Source of the DNA: Dromiciops gliroides
Taxonomy: Eukaryota; Chordata; Mammalia; Microbiotheria; Microbiotheriidae
DNA: 64,000 nucleotides
Assembly (NCBI RefSeq): GCF_019393635.1
Contig: NC_057864.1
Location: 478,596,617 to 478,660,616 of the forward strand
Reading direction: 5' to 3'
The notes under the pieces were generated by a model. It had not been told where the DNA came from. It saw only the letters and a program-made list of their open reading frames with translations, and did not search any database. Below, piece after piece: positions 12,046-23,275 of this stretch (position 1 is the stretch's first letter; the number at the start of each line of letters is the position of its first letter). Position numbers and translations under genes: made by a program.

Positions 12046-13019
12046 CTCGGGCTTGGCTTCTTCAGGGATTGGAATTCAAAGTCTCCTTCTTTGGGGATCT
12101 AAATAGGATTGTAGGTGAGGGAAAGGGAAGAAGCCTAGCTCCCTGACTCTTGGTCACTTTTCCTCTTTCCTTGCTCTTCTCTCTCTGCCTACGCCTCCCC
12201 TCTTGCCTTTGTAGCACCAACAGTTTTCCTAGATTGAGAAACCTCATTCTTTTCTCTCCCCCCTTTTCAGGTTTGCACACGCACATCCAGATCTGTTCAC
12301 GTCAAAGTTTGAGGCTTTAGACTTTACAAGGAAAGGAGATGAGATGTTTGGGGGGGCAGGGAAGGGAGGTGCACATATGTTCCCGGATGGGAGGGTTGCC
12401 TTTGTTGTTTTAACCTAATGTCTATGATATTTGGAAATGCATAGCCTCTCCCCTCACAGTGGGCATTTTCCCTAGGGACTGAGGGGCATGGACACGTAAT
12501 CTTGGGGGCCCGATCTCCTCCAGGGGGATTAATATATATGTTGCCTATAATTATAGGTTGATAATTATATAATTTATAGTATGTATATCATAATTTGTGA
12601 GTGACTGGACAAGCTGGCAGGCTGGGTGGGTGGAGCCATGTCTTAAGCTCGTAAAAAAGGTAATTATATTTCTTTCTGATCTAACTTTTGCCTACCCAGT
12701 CAGATTGGAGAATTGTGAAATAAGTGATGATAGGCAAACTCCAGAATTATCAGAGGTTCAATAAACACTGAAGGGGTTAGCTTTCATATCTGAAGCTTGA
12801 CTGATTTTTTTTTTTTCGTTATTGTACTTTGGAAACAGGGTCTGACTTGCAATGGAACTCAACCTGAAATCTAACCAGAGGGGCCCGGCTTAACATAAAA
12901 GGGGGCTCCCAGAGACAGACCCTACCAAAGCAAGAACTTTGATTGGAGTTCCCCAACTTTATGAATGAATGAATGAAAAAAAAAACCCAACAACATTTAT
13001 TAACCAGTCAAAGGGAATT

Positions 13020-13550
13020 AAGTGCCTACTATGCGTCAGACACTGTGCTAAGCCCTGAGGCTGTTTGTTTGTTGACAAACAAAATTAAAAAATTAAAAAG
13101 CAACATAAAGGGGCAGCTAGGTGGCGCAGTGGATAGAGCACCGGCCCTGGAGTCAGGAGTACCTGAGTTCAAATCCGGCCTCAGACACTTAACACTTACT
13201 AGCTGTGTGACCCTGGGCAAGTCACTTAACCCCAATTGCCTCACCAAAAAAACCCCAAAAAAACCCAAACCAAAACAAAAAGCAACGTAAACCATAGACC
13301 CTGACCTCTATTGGGAGAGACAACATGCAAACAACTTTGTACATGCAATATATCGGGAGTGTAAATGGGAGGTCATCTCAGAGGGATCACTGTGTGCACA
13401 GCACTTTTCTGGGTTCTGGGGATAGAAACAGAAAAGCGAGATGGTCCCTGCTCTCCAGGAGCTCACATTCCAGTGGGGGAGGCCACCCGTGGAGGGGGTT
13501 TTGGTGGTACTTCAAATGAAGAGGTTCTGTAGTCCTGAAGGTGCATCAGC
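13020..13550. repeat. Ancient interspersed repeat split by a SINE
   Basis: GTGCCTACTATGCGTCAGAC at 13022 continues after the SINE at 13290 with AGAGACAACATGCAAACAAC and 13380-13480, the same order as 26880-27180. Confidence 0.5.
13110..13276 (+). mobile_element. WSINE-type SINE
   Basis: Full SINE with mixed A/C tail. TSD AAAAAGCAACATAAA at 13095-13109 and AAAAAGCAACGTAAA at 13277-13291 (one mismatch). Confidence 0.92.
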
Positions 13551-14224
13551 GAAGCAGATAGTTGAGCATCTTCTCCTGTGTCATTTCCAGTGATTAGACC
13601 ATACTCATGGGAGACGTTGAATGATTCGTCATGCTAAGGACTTGGGTGTCAATAAAGTTCCTTTCCTGGGTCTTCCTGGGTTGCTGGGGAGGTCAGGGCT
13701 GAAGCACCTGAGAAGTTACTGAGTCATCTCTCCATAAAGGGAACTGCTGGGACGGTGGCTTCAGAGGGTGGACTGGAAGCCCCTTGGGTGGCTGAGGGAG
13801 GAGGGGGACTCTGGTATTTATTCCCAGGGTTCCCTGGCTGTCTCCATCAAGGTCTGAGAGGACAAGGACTAGACAGGGTGTGTATGAGACTAGCCTATTG
13901 CTCTTTTCAGAACTACCCATAGTTTCCAGAATGCTTGGTTTCAGTGGTCACAGGAAAATACAATCTTTCCCATTGTCTTTCTGCCCCTGGGGAAAATCTG
14001 GGGTTGAAGAGGCTTGTCTGTCAGTCTCCCAAGCCTGATTGCATCTTCCAAAGTTTAGATTTGGTTGGAGTTGGGCTGAAGCTTTGAGTGACGGTTGATG
14101 GTGATTTTTCCTTTATCTTACCCCCCATCGCCCACTCCCAGTAATAAGGAGAGCTGCAGAAAGCACTTGGCCCGAGATATAATAATGTAATGTAATTATA
14201 ATAATGATACTTTGTGCTTCTATA

Positions 14225-14390
14225 GTGCCTTTCATCTGAGGCTCTCCAAGTCCTTTATAAACATTAATTAATTCTCATAACTCGACTATGAGGTAGGGAA
14301 GTACCATCATTCCCATTTAACAGATGAGAAAGCTGAGACACAGGGAGGTTAAGCAATTTGCACAGGGTCATCAGGAGAGCCCAGAGGCAA
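14225..14390 (-). repeat. MIR fragment
   Basis: Minus-strand MIR: CATTTAACAGATGAGAAAG, CTGAGACACAGGGAGG, GTTAAGCAATTTGCACAGG. Confidence 0.65.
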
Positions 14391-14454
14391 AACAGGAATG
14401 TGAAGGTAGACTCTATTCTCAAGAACCATCTCCTGGGTTGGGGTTGGGGGGGAG

Positions 14455-14554
14455 GGAGGAAGGGAGAGAGGGAGAGGGAGAGAGGGAGAGAGGGAGAGAG
14501 GGAGAGAGGGAGAGAGGGAGAGAGGGAGAGAGGGAGAGAGGGAGAGAGGGAGAG
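14455..14554. repeat. (GGGAGAGA)n simple repeat
   Basis: About 100 bp of near-perfect GGGAGAGA units, source of spurious Arg/Glu-rich open frames on the plus strand. Confidence 0.97.
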
Positions 14555-14654
14555 AGAGAGATCCTTTGGTGCTAACCTCTTGGAGAATTCCTTCGATATT
14601 CCTCCAAACAGTTCATTTCCACAACTTTGAGGACTAATTGGGTCCTTCATGATT

Positions 14655-14865
14655 AAGAAACAACTGGATGGTAAGACAGGAGACTTGGGTTCAAATCCTG
14701 ACAATGACGATGGGCAAACAACTTCCCCTTCTGAACCTCAGTTTTCTCATCTGTAAAAGGAAGATAATAGCCCCATCGCACCTCATAGGGTTCTTATAAA
14801 GAGAACGCGTTGTAAGTCTTATATAGCATGATAATAATATGAGCTATTATTATTATTATTATTGC
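14655..14865 (+). repeat. MIR-type CORE-SINE
   Basis: GGTTCAAATCCTGACAATG, TCTCATCTGTAAAAGGAAG, then the L2-like tail ending in (TTA)n. Confidence 0.65.
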
Positions 14866-15689
14866 TGTTAACCACTCGGGCATGCTACTGGTGACTCAAC
14901 CAGGATCACCACCTAGATTCTCGGTGCTTGAAAGAGCAAGCACGGGTCTTTTCATTTAAGTGCCTGTGTGACCTCAGGCAATAATTCACTTCATCATTTA
15001 ACCTGCCCTCAGTTTCCTAAAATGTAAAATGAAATGGTTGGATTTGGTGGCCTCTGAGGTTCCCTCCAGATCTAGATAGATGATCTAAGGAGCCACGTTC
15101 CCAGTTTTCTTCATGTTTTACAAGTCACTTCATTTTGCTGAACCTCAGTTTCCTTATCCACAAAATGGAAAAAATAATATTTGTACTGATGATTTCATGG
15201 AGTTATTAGGAAAGCGTCTCTTCTAAGCCTTAAAATGCTGTGTAAATGTCTGCGCTCCTTACGTGCTCTTACTGCTCCGCAAGGCCCTGTAGGGAGCCTG
15301 GTTTATAAAACCACCCAGACAGACACTGACCTAAGAGGATCCCCCCCCCCCGCCCCCCGCCCCCGGCAATCACAGACAAAAAGGGAACCCTTGGGCACGA
15401 AACCAGGACACAGCATCAGGTGACTGCCGACTACACCAACACCCAGCTGCCCCCATTCTGGCTGAGGGGCTGATGTTTCTAAGACCCCTCTCTGACTCTT
15501 TTTCCTTCCCTTAGGCCCTGAAGGCAGGAACTGAATTCTCTTCTTCAAGTGTTTGTCATACGGGATAGAGGAGCCCTGGGTTGAGATCCCAACTTACTGG
15601 CTGTGTGAGAAAGGGCAAGTCACTCCGAGGGAGCCTCGACATTCTTATCTGTGAAATGGAGATTGTTCTACTGACCTCCAGGAAAGTGC

Positions 15690-15830
15690 TTTGGAATACT
15701 AACCAACAGGAGCCCATTGAATGAAAACTGCTTGAGGGCAGGGTTGACTTCAAAATTCCAGCACCCAGCACCGAGAATGGCCCATAGTAGGTGACTAATT
15801 AAAGCATTTTGGTTGCTTGACTGACTTTGG
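15690..15830 (+). repeat. L2 3' end fragment
   Basis: AACTGCTTGAGGGCAGGG, CCAGCACCCAGCACCGAG, CATAGTAGGTGACTAATTAA follows the L2 terminal order. Confidence 0.6.
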
Positions 15831-15904
15831 GAGTTCAATCCTGTGATTTCTTTTGTGTAGGAAGCAGTCTGCCAAGGCAGATCAGCATGCACCTGCAGTT
15901 TATA

Positions 15905-16200
15905 CTCTCATAGAATTTGCCTGGGGCCCTCAGAGGTTAAGTGACTTGTCCAGGGTCCTCACCCAGCCAGTAAGTCTGAGACTGTCAGAGTCAGTGTCAA
16001 AGGCTGGACTCGAACCCAGGTCTTCCTGGCTCAGACAACAGTTCTCTATCCATTTGTCCTCCCACTAGTTATTTGTATCCTCCTTTTACAGATGAGGGAA
16101 TGGAAGCATAGAGAGATTAAATAACTTGCCTAAGGTTACACAAGTAGTAAACATGAGAGGCAGGATTTGAACCCAGGGTCACACAGCTTGTAAGGATCGG
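15905..16200 (-). repeat. Two MIR fragments
   Basis: 15905-16065 and 16075-16200 each carry the minus-strand MIR core (GATTAAATAACTTGCC, GGATTTGAACCCAGGG). Confidence 0.6.
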
Positions 16201-16245
16201 TGTGATTGCAGATTGTCTTGTCTACACATCTGGCTCTCTTTTTCA

Positions 16246-16345
16246 TTGGTTGTTGTTTCGTCCTTCACTCTTGAAGAGGACCATGACATCAGGGTGACGT
16301 CATGATGTGCAGTGAATTGGATTTAAGTGAGGGAGGGCTGTTTTC
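16246..16345 (-). mobile_element. RTE-derived SINE fragment
   Basis: GTTGTTTCGTCCTTCACTC, GAAGAGGACCATGACATC, GTGAATTGGATTTAAGTGAG matches the marsupial RTE-type SINE pattern. Confidence 0.55.
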
Positions 16346-16720
16346 ATTAGACTCCAAACCTAGAGGGAGCTATGATTATATCTAGTGCTTCCTCTCCACC
16401 CCCCTACCCATAGGATCAAAGATTTAGAAGTGGGAGAGACCTCCTTGAGTCTAAACTCCTTTTACGAGCAGGAAACTGAGGCCCAGAGAGGTTATAAGGC
16501 AAGGCCCCTGTCCTAGGCCTTCCTAGCCCCTTGTGGTAAACAGAGCACACAGGTACCTACCAGGGCTCAGAGAGCAAGGCAGGATTCGAACACGAGGCTT
16601 TGGGTTCTAGAATCAGTACCTGCTTCACAACTACTCTTACCTGGGACCAGGGCTGTAAAATGGGGGGGGGGGCACCAAGCTGTGAAAGCTCTTGTCCAAT
16701 GAGGCTTACCCAAAAGGAAA

Positions 16721-16875
16721 AGCAGGTGGCCCAGTGGATAAAGCACTGGTTCTGGAGTCAGGAGGACCTGAGTTCAAATCCTACCTCAGACACTGGACAC
16801 TTACTAGTTGTGTGACCCTGGGCAAGTCACTTCACCCTCATTGCCCCAGAAGGGAAAAAATTTAAAAAAAAAAGA
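16721..16875 (+). mobile_element. WSINE-type SINE
   Basis: AGCAGGTGGCCCAGTGG head to CTCATTGCCCC and A-rich tail. No clean TSD seen. Confidence 0.85.
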
Positions 16876-17602
16876 CAAGCAGGGGCTCCTTTTAACCTCC
16901 TTGCCCCTGTGGGAGAAAGCAGGAAACCAAAGGAATGCTTATGAGCTTATAAAGCTTCCCTTCCGGCTCAGCCTATGGACCAATGGACATGACCGAGTCT
17001 GCCTCTGTCTCCTGGGCTCATTTAATAATATTAAAGCCACGGAGCTAGAAAGGACCTCAGAGGCCAACCAGGTGGCATTTGAAGCCTCATTCTCTGATTT
17101 CAGAGCCCACTGAGCCATCCTTCCTCCCCGTGAGACGAGGATAATCAGACCTCCATCTCCCTCAGATGTGGTAAAGATGAATGCCATACGGTGTGCCCAG
17201 TACTTCAGGGTTCCTTGGGGGGGGGGGGCAGAGGCTTCAGGAATGGACAAAGCTCCCGGTCAGAAGGCCTGCATGAAACGGTGCAAGGGGAGAGGAGGGA
17301 GGGGGAGGAACCAGCCCTGTTGCCTGAAGGCCTCTCCTTCTGCGCCCTGTGAGACAGACACACATTTAGCTTGCAGCAGTCCGGGGGCCCAATCTGTTGT
17401 AGGGTTGCCCCAGAGGGATGTGGTGAATCCCAGGGCAATAACTGCTCTGGTGAGTCCTTGGAATTCCTTGGGGGATGATCAAAGGGAACTTACTGATGAT
17501 TACAAGGTCCTAGCTGGAGAGGAGTGATAGGAACCCTTTGACCACTGATTTCCTTGCTCTTCATAGCAGGTTCGGGGATTACTGTACAATGTTAGAGAGG
17601 CT

Positions 17603-18168
17603 TGTTATGGGGGAAATAGGTTGGGGTTTAGGATAGGGGTAGGGGTTTGGGGTCCTTAGGAATTCCTCTTTAAAGAATTACACCCTCTTGCACACAAATC
17701 CAATTAGAATAAAATCATAGTTTATTTAGGGGCTAGGGAAAGGAAACCAAGAGAGAAATCCTTGGACTTCTCATGGGGAGAAGGCATAGCACAGAGTGTT
17801 GCTCTGAGATACCAATCTCTTGGAGCAGGAGACAGGCAGGTACTTTTATAGAAGACTGATGGGGGTGATCATCTGACTGTGGAAAGTTCCCTTATTGGTG
17901 GTGACTGGGGGAATTAGCTGAGGGGTGGCTGCGGATCTCTCAAGCCATCTCTCTCCTCAGGACATAAAGGCAGCAGCCACACCTAATCTTATCTCCCCAG
18001 GGATGGGGGAGACTGGGATGAAGGGTGATGGTCCCGGAGCTAGCTCAGTCCTGATCAGGTGCCACTTATCTCTTTAGATGTGTCTGTCCTTTGGTTTAGT
18101 TTCTCAAGGAGAAGGTTCTTTGATGTACCCCAGAGAACTCCTGGGGTACGCTAGCTAGGCCCATAACA
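17603..18168 (-). mobile_element. Solo LTR of an endogenous retrovirus (copy 1)
   Basis: The 566-bp element has perfect 8-bp terminal inverted repeats (TGTTATGG ... CCATAACA) and is flanked by the 4-bp TSD GGCT (17599-17602 and 18169-18172). On the minus strand it shows a kappaB-like GGGAACTTTCC (17881-17891), a TATAAAA box (17844-17850), an AATAAA polyadenylation signal (17721-17726) and a C-rich 3' end. No gag, pol or env remnant or primer-binding site adjoins it, so it is a recombination-derived solo LTR. A 4-bp TSD suits a gammaretrovirus-like class, which is an inference. It matches copy 2 at 44411-45018 along its whole length, with R estimated at 17700-17820. Confidence 0.9.
17623..17652 (+). 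other. G-quadruplex motif in U5 antisense strand of LTR copy 1
   Basis: Four GGGG runs at 17623, 17636, 17642 and 17649 with loops of 9, 2 and 3 nt. The equivalent C-rich tract is at 44955-45003 in copy 2. Confidence 0.7.
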
Positions 18169-18476
18169 GGCTACAGGGGATCTTGTCAGGTCCTAGCTCA
18201 AGAGCTGGATATGTCCTCAGAGATGGCAGGGTCTCCTAGGTCACCTTCCCTCCATCGCTCAGAATCACTTATTTCAAAACTATGCAGGTGATGCCTGATG
18301 GACATCTTTTAGGACCCTGCAGCCATTAATTCCATCCCTTCCTCTTTCTCCTTTACTCCATCTTTATTTCGTGTATTTTTTACAATGGAAATGTTGTCTC
18401 CCCGGTAGAATGAAACTCCCTGAGGGTAAGGATTGCTTTCATTTCTCTTATGTAGGTTTGGCACCTAGAGTGCCAG

Positions 18477-18723
18477 GAGCAGCCAGGTGGTTCGGTGGAT
18501 AGAGCATCAGGCTTGGAGTCAAGAAGATCTGTGTTCAAATCCCCCCTTAGACACTTGCTAGCTGTGTGACCTTGGGAAAGTCACTTAACCTTTATTTGCC
18601 TCAGTTCCTCAACTGTAATATGGGGACACAATGGAAAAGGAAATGGCGAACCATTTCATAACTCTGCCAAGAAAACCCCATGGACTTTGGAATCATGTAG
18701 AATCGCACACAACTGAACAACAC
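18477..18723 (+). mobile_element. Mar1-type CORE-SINE
   Basis: GAGCAGCCAGGTGG head, GCTAGCTGTGTGACC box, and 3' tail ACACAACTGAACAAC. Confidence 0.75.
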
Positions 18724-19058
18724 TGCCCGGCACACAGTAGGTACTTGATAAATACTTGTTGATTCCGGTTGATTGATTGATCATACACTTGGAGCTGGAC
18801 CTTGGTGACCTTTTAGTTCCTCCTTCCCCCTCCCAACCTCAGAAGAGGTAAAGGTACTTAACCCGGTTAATAAGAGGCAGAGTGGAGATCCAGCTCCCCC
18901 TCTAAACCCCATCTTTCCATTATCCCCTTCAGACACAAGAAAACCCAGGCCCTGAGAGGGGGTGTGGCTCAATATTCGATAGCTTGTCCCTGGCACAGCT
19001 GGGACTAGAACTGCATTCTCTTGGCTCCCACCAGGTAGCTTCTCTCAAAGTCCCTCTC

Positions 19059-19180
19059 TCAGGCTTTAATGAGCCTGTAATCATTACTTCAATGTTCCAG
19101 CTGCCTATATAGCTTCTTCAAGGGACTGACAGGGCAGGGGCCTCAGGGGTATACCCCTGCTGCTGTTCCTATGCCTAAAA
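19059..19180. repeat. Copy A of a local ~120-bp repeat pair
   Basis: GTTCCAGCTGCCTATATAGC, CTTCAAGGGACTGACAGGG is echoed at 19825-19945 (ATTCCAGCTGCCTATAGC, CTTCAAAGGACTTTGGGGG). Confidence 0.5.
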
Positions 19181-19214
19181 ATTAAGACTTCAAATTAAGA
19201 AATATGTTAAGGGG

Positions 19215-19377
19215 GGGCAGCTAGGTGGCACAGTGGATAGAGCACTGGCCCTGAAGTCAGGAGGACCTGAGTTCAAATCCAGCCTCAGACACTTAACACT
19301 TACTAGCTGTGTGACCCTGGGCAAGTCACTTAACCCCAATTGCCTCACCAAAAAAAAAAAAAAGAAAGAAAAAGAAA
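19215..19377 (+). mobile_element. WSINE-type SINE
   Basis: Full SINE, A-rich tail. 18-bp TSD AAGAAATATGTTAAGGGG at 19197-19214 and 19378-19395 (one mismatch). Confidence 0.93.
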
Positions 19378-19824
19378 AAGAAATATGCTAAGGGGCTCAC
19401 AGACCTCTCCGGTGGGAAGCACAGAGCTTTATCATAGCCAGTATTCAACCCCCATCACAGGCTTCTGGGGAAGGTAGGTTGGCCGAATGTATCTTCCCAG
19501 GGTATTGGTGTAAAAATCCTGGATCATTGAAACAAGAGGCACTATTATCGGCCTAGGGTTCGTGCTTAGATGGGAAATCTCTTGGCTTTGACCACTGGGG
19601 GTTGGGTGTTAAGCAGGCCAGTCCAGGCCTTAGAAGCAGGGCCCCCCAGGACATCCCTGGAATGTGATATATTGAGTCATTCCATCAGGGAATTATGAAG
19701 GAAGCACAATTTGTCTTTGCCCTCCCCCTCCAACCTTTCAGCCTCCTGCTCCCCATTCTCTCAGATGCTGTCATAGCTCAAATCCCTTCTCTTCCCCCTT
19801 TAAGATGTTAGCTGATAAGGGACT

Positions 19825-19945
19825 GGGGCAGTGGCTGTCATTTCAGCATTCCAGCTGCCTATAGCAACTTCAAAGGACTTTGGGGGCAGGGTCATCACTG
19901 GCAGTCCCCGGCTCCTACTCCTGTTGCTAAAATAGTTCATCAAAC
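19825..19945. repeat. Copy B of a local ~120-bp repeat pair
   Basis: Same order as 19059-19180, diverged, direct orientation, about 0.77 kb apart. Confidence 0.5.
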
Positions 19946-20204
19946 TTCTGGGTAAGGATGGCACCTCTTGAGATGAGGTGTCAGGAGGCAACAGTGTCCC
20001 CCTTGCCTGCCCAGGGTGAATACTTGCTCATTAAGGCATCCAGGGGAGTCTGAGCCAAAAATGCCCCATTGGACCAAGCTGGGGCTCCTTGCCCCTCATC
20101 CTGGAAGATGTGAGTGTTATCCTGGCCCTCAGCCTTTCCTGTTTTTTCTATCTGATCATGACACAAACCTCAAATGGTCTTTGATCTCAGGGGATCACTG
20201 ATTG

Positions 20205-21060
20205 TCTCCCTCCCTTTAAAAAAAATAAATTTTTAAAGTTAAAATTGTTGGTTTTTACATCACCTTCATTTCTAAAAAAAAAAAATTCCTTCTTTCTATC
20301 CTCCTCCCAAAAAAAGAAAAGAAAGAGGAGACAAAACAGAAAAAACCAGCTCATTCTGACTGTCTATGAAATGTTCCACACCCAAAGCACCCCACCTCTG
20401 CAAGGAAGATGGGGTGATACAATTCCCTCTGCTTTCTTCAGGACCAAACCTGGTCATTATAATACACAACACCAAGTTTCTTTTTGATTATTGTTCTTTC
20501 CATTTATACTTTTTATTTAGAAAAGTGAACTTTTTACTGAAATTTTTTGTTTTCATATCACCTATATTTCTCAATGGATTCCTTTCTGTTGTCCCCTCCT
20601 CCACCACAAAAAAGAAAAAAAAAAGATCTGTCCCTTAAAACAAGAACAGAAAAGCAGGGGGAAGAGTTAGTTCAACAAAACTAATCACCATATTCAAAAC
20701 CTGGGCAACTTTCTAAGACTGTAAATTGCAGATATGCATTGGGAGAGACCCATACCTGTGAAACCAGAGGCCTGGCAAAAACCTCAATTAATCTAAGAGG
20801 GAAGGGAGCCACTTTCTCACATCCCTCTTTGGGGTCAGGCTTGCACATAATGATTCCAGAGTATTGTTTCAAGGGGCCGGTGCTGGTGCTTCCATGCCAT
20901 CACTGTGAATATAATTTTCCTGGTTCTACTTACTTCCCTCTGCATCTGTTCATAGTCTTCCCACATTTTTCTGCATTCTTCAATCATTCTTCCTTATAGT
21001 GATGTCCCACTGTGTTCATGTGCTACAATGCCATGGCCCAAACGACACTCTCCCCTGTTT
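20205..21060 (-). mobile_element. Two adjacent antisense L1 3' fragments
   Basis: 20205-20480 (GTTGGTTTTTACATCACC, CTATGAAATGTTCCACACCC) and 20500-21060 (TTTTGTTTTCATATCACC, CTGCATTCTTCAATCATTC, CACTGTGTTCATGTGC) both read as antisense L1 3' regions. Confidence 0.55.
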
Positions 21061-21119
21061 GTGTAGGAAAGGGATCATAGTGGGGCCAGGGGCTAGGACC
21101 AGAAAGGCTGGGGGAAGGT

Positions 21120-21280
21120 ATAACAGAGTGTTGCACTTGAAAGTCTAAAGTCCTAGGTTTGAAAGCTACTCTTCCCTGCTGCTTTGTGCCCTCGGGCAAG
21201 TCCCTTGAATTTTCCAGGCCTCAGTTTCCTCCTCTGTAAAATGGAAGAGTTTGTCCCTTCCGGGTCTAGACCCATGCTGC
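21120..21280 (+). repeat. MIR fragment
   Basis: CTCGGGCAAGTCCCTTGAA, CCTCAGTTTCCTCCTCTG, AAAATGGAAGAG in MIR order. Confidence 0.6.
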
Positions 21281-21479
21281 CCTTGCACCCAGGGAGGGCC
21301 TGGCTTTCAGAGGGAGCTCCCAGTTTCGGGGGCTGGCTCGGAGGGCCTCCTGGGAGCATCATGTCCTATCATGCCTGAACGCCTCAGTGCTCCTACTCCC
21401 TGCTGGGGCCCGGCTTCCAGGAATCCCTAGGCTGCTTGCTCCTTTTAACACCCACTCTGCCTAAGAAGGCATTACTGCT

Positions 21480-21720
21480 ATCAAACCCAATCTGTGCTAA
21501 CCGCATTGATTGCTATGTCAATAGGCAGGAGATGGAGGGGAGCCGGGGAGATCGTTATCTTGGCCACAGAGGCACTCTCTCTTTCTTTTAGGAGAGTCTG
21601 TAATTTAAACCTGGGAGGGAGGGGCTGCCATCAGGACTCGGTCTCCTTGGAGCATTAGGGTTCTCCGGGCACCTGGAGGGATTAAGTATTGCTTCTGAGT
21701 AGTTAGATTTCCAGCCTCAC
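21480..21720. other. Repeat-free segment, possible conserved non-coding element
   Basis: No transposon pattern; mixed composition with ATTGATTGCTATGTCAATAG and GTAATTTAAACC. Candidate only. Confidence 0.25.
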
Positions 21721-21947
21721 TTTCATATCCACACCCACTCATCCCCACCCCTCGGCTCCTTTCTCAGCCTTCTGTTTTCCACTTTCTCCCTTTGTCTGAT
21801 TTTTGATCTCCGCCTTGGACTAGCTCCCCATCTTTCCCCTTTCCCCCCAACTCCCCACCTACGGTTTCTCCCTGGGAGTCATTTTGGAATTTTTCTGTAG
21901 TGAAGAGAGGACTGGAAGAGAACTGGATCCGGGAAGACCTGAGTTCT

Positions 21948-22120
21948 TTGTTGGTTTTTTTGGTTGTTGTTGTTTTTGTGTTGTGAGACAATTGGGGTTA
22001 AGTGACTTGCCCAGGGTCACGCAGCTAGTAAGTGTCAAGCGTCTGAGGCCAGATTTGAACTCAGGTCCTTCTGAATCCAGGGCTGGCGCTCTATCCACTG
22101 CGCCACCTAGCTGCCCCCAA
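21948..22120 (-). mobile_element. WSINE-type SINE
   Basis: Full SINE with GTTGTTTTTGTG-type tail. TSD ACCTGAGTTCT at 21937-21947 and 22121-22131. Confidence 0.9.
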
Positions 22121-22204
22121 ACCTGAGTTCTAATGCCAACTAAGATCTGTAACCCTGGGCAAGTCACTCCAGGCCCCAGTTTCCTCATCTGTAAAACTCG
22201 GAGG

Positions 22205-22560
22205 ATGTGCTAAGTGTTCTGGGGATTCAAGCAAAGACAAAAAGTCTCTACCCTTGAGGAGCTCACCTTTGAATGGGGGGGAATGATCACTATATTCGGG
22301 CCTTTAGCTGGTACTTGAAGGGAGGCAGGAGGCAAGATGAGGGAAGGTATTCTAGGCATGGGGGACAGCAAGGGAAAACGCCTGGAGGTGGGAGATGGAG
22401 CGTCCTGTATGAGGAAAGGCAAGGATGCCCAGGAGGCTGGGTCTCGGCCACAGAGGCAAGTTAGCTATTGCGGGAAGATCGATAAGGTAAGTAGAGGCCC
22501 GTGGTGAAGGATTTGAAAGCCAAACACAGGATACAATATGATAGCGCCTGGCAGATCTCA
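22205..22560. repeat. Ancient interspersed repeat, family not assigned
   Basis: GGAGCTCACCTTTGAATGGG, GTATTCTAGGCATGGGGGAC, GAGATGGAGCGTCCTG, in the order seen at 26930-27440 and 40735-41190. Confidence 0.5.
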
Positions 22561-22714
22561 ACGAGCTAGACAAATGTTGTTATGAAACCCAGCCCCGTCA
22601 CCAGACGTGAGTTCTTAGGGCTGCTGGGTTCTTCCTGCAGGCCTAGCATTCCCCCACAGCCCTGGGCTCTCCATAAGGGAGGCCCGGAGCTTCGGGCCCA
22701 CCAGGCTGTTTCCA

Positions 22715-22925
22715 ATTTGAATGTCATGCATCTTGCTCTTTCAGATGTCAGCTCATTCCTTTGATGGGACTAATGATGATCTAGGGCCCGGGCAGCCCAG
22801 GACCTCCCGAAACTGAGAGAAATCCTGCTTCTGTGTAAACACTCAGGTCTGCAGGGGCCCCCACCAGGCCTCTGAGCTGCATCTGATCAGGAGAAAACAA
22901 GGGTAGCTTAAGCAGCAGAATTGGG
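22715..22925. other. Repeat-free segment, possible conserved non-coding element
   Basis: Contains GAATGTCATGCATCTTGC, a forkhead-like TGTAAACA at 22835 and GAGCTGCATCTGATCAGG. No repeat or reading frame explains it. Confidence 0.25.
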
Positions 22926-23089
22926 AGGGGACTGCTGAGAGGTACCCCCCCCCCCAGGATTCCACTTTATTATAATCAGAAAGAAAATGGGAATTTCTCT
23001 GGGCTTCTCAGAAGTCTCCTGCTACGGTCAGGGAATGATGACCCAAGGGAGAGGATGGATTTGGCCTCTCTCTCATCCTCTTCTCCTCA

Positions 23090-23275
23090 TCGGATAATAG
23101 ACTTAGAGCTGAGAGGAACCTCAGGGGACCATTGAATCCAACCTCCTCTTTTGACAAATAGGGGAAACTGAGGCCCTGCCGGGTGATGTTACTTGCTTAG
23201 AGTTGCAGAGTAAGGATTTGAACCCAGATCTTCCTGACTTCACATCTACGGTGCCATACTAACTCTGTAATCCTC
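23090..23275 (-). repeat. MIR fragment
   Basis: Minus-strand MIR core: ACAAATAGGGGAAACTGAGG, GGATTTGAACCCAGATC. Confidence 0.6.

Noticed and set aside
13029..13295. A recurring peptide (QLGLSDLPRVTQLVSVKCLRP) that looks like a conserved protein family
   Set aside because: It is the reverse-frame translation of the WSINE body and appears wherever that SINE does; so does GQLGGAVDRAPALESG in the other orientation.
17609..17652. Interstitial telomere-like sequence (GGGGTTTAGG)
   Set aside because: The G-runs are irregular and belong to the U5 end of the LTR, with an equivalent in copy 2.
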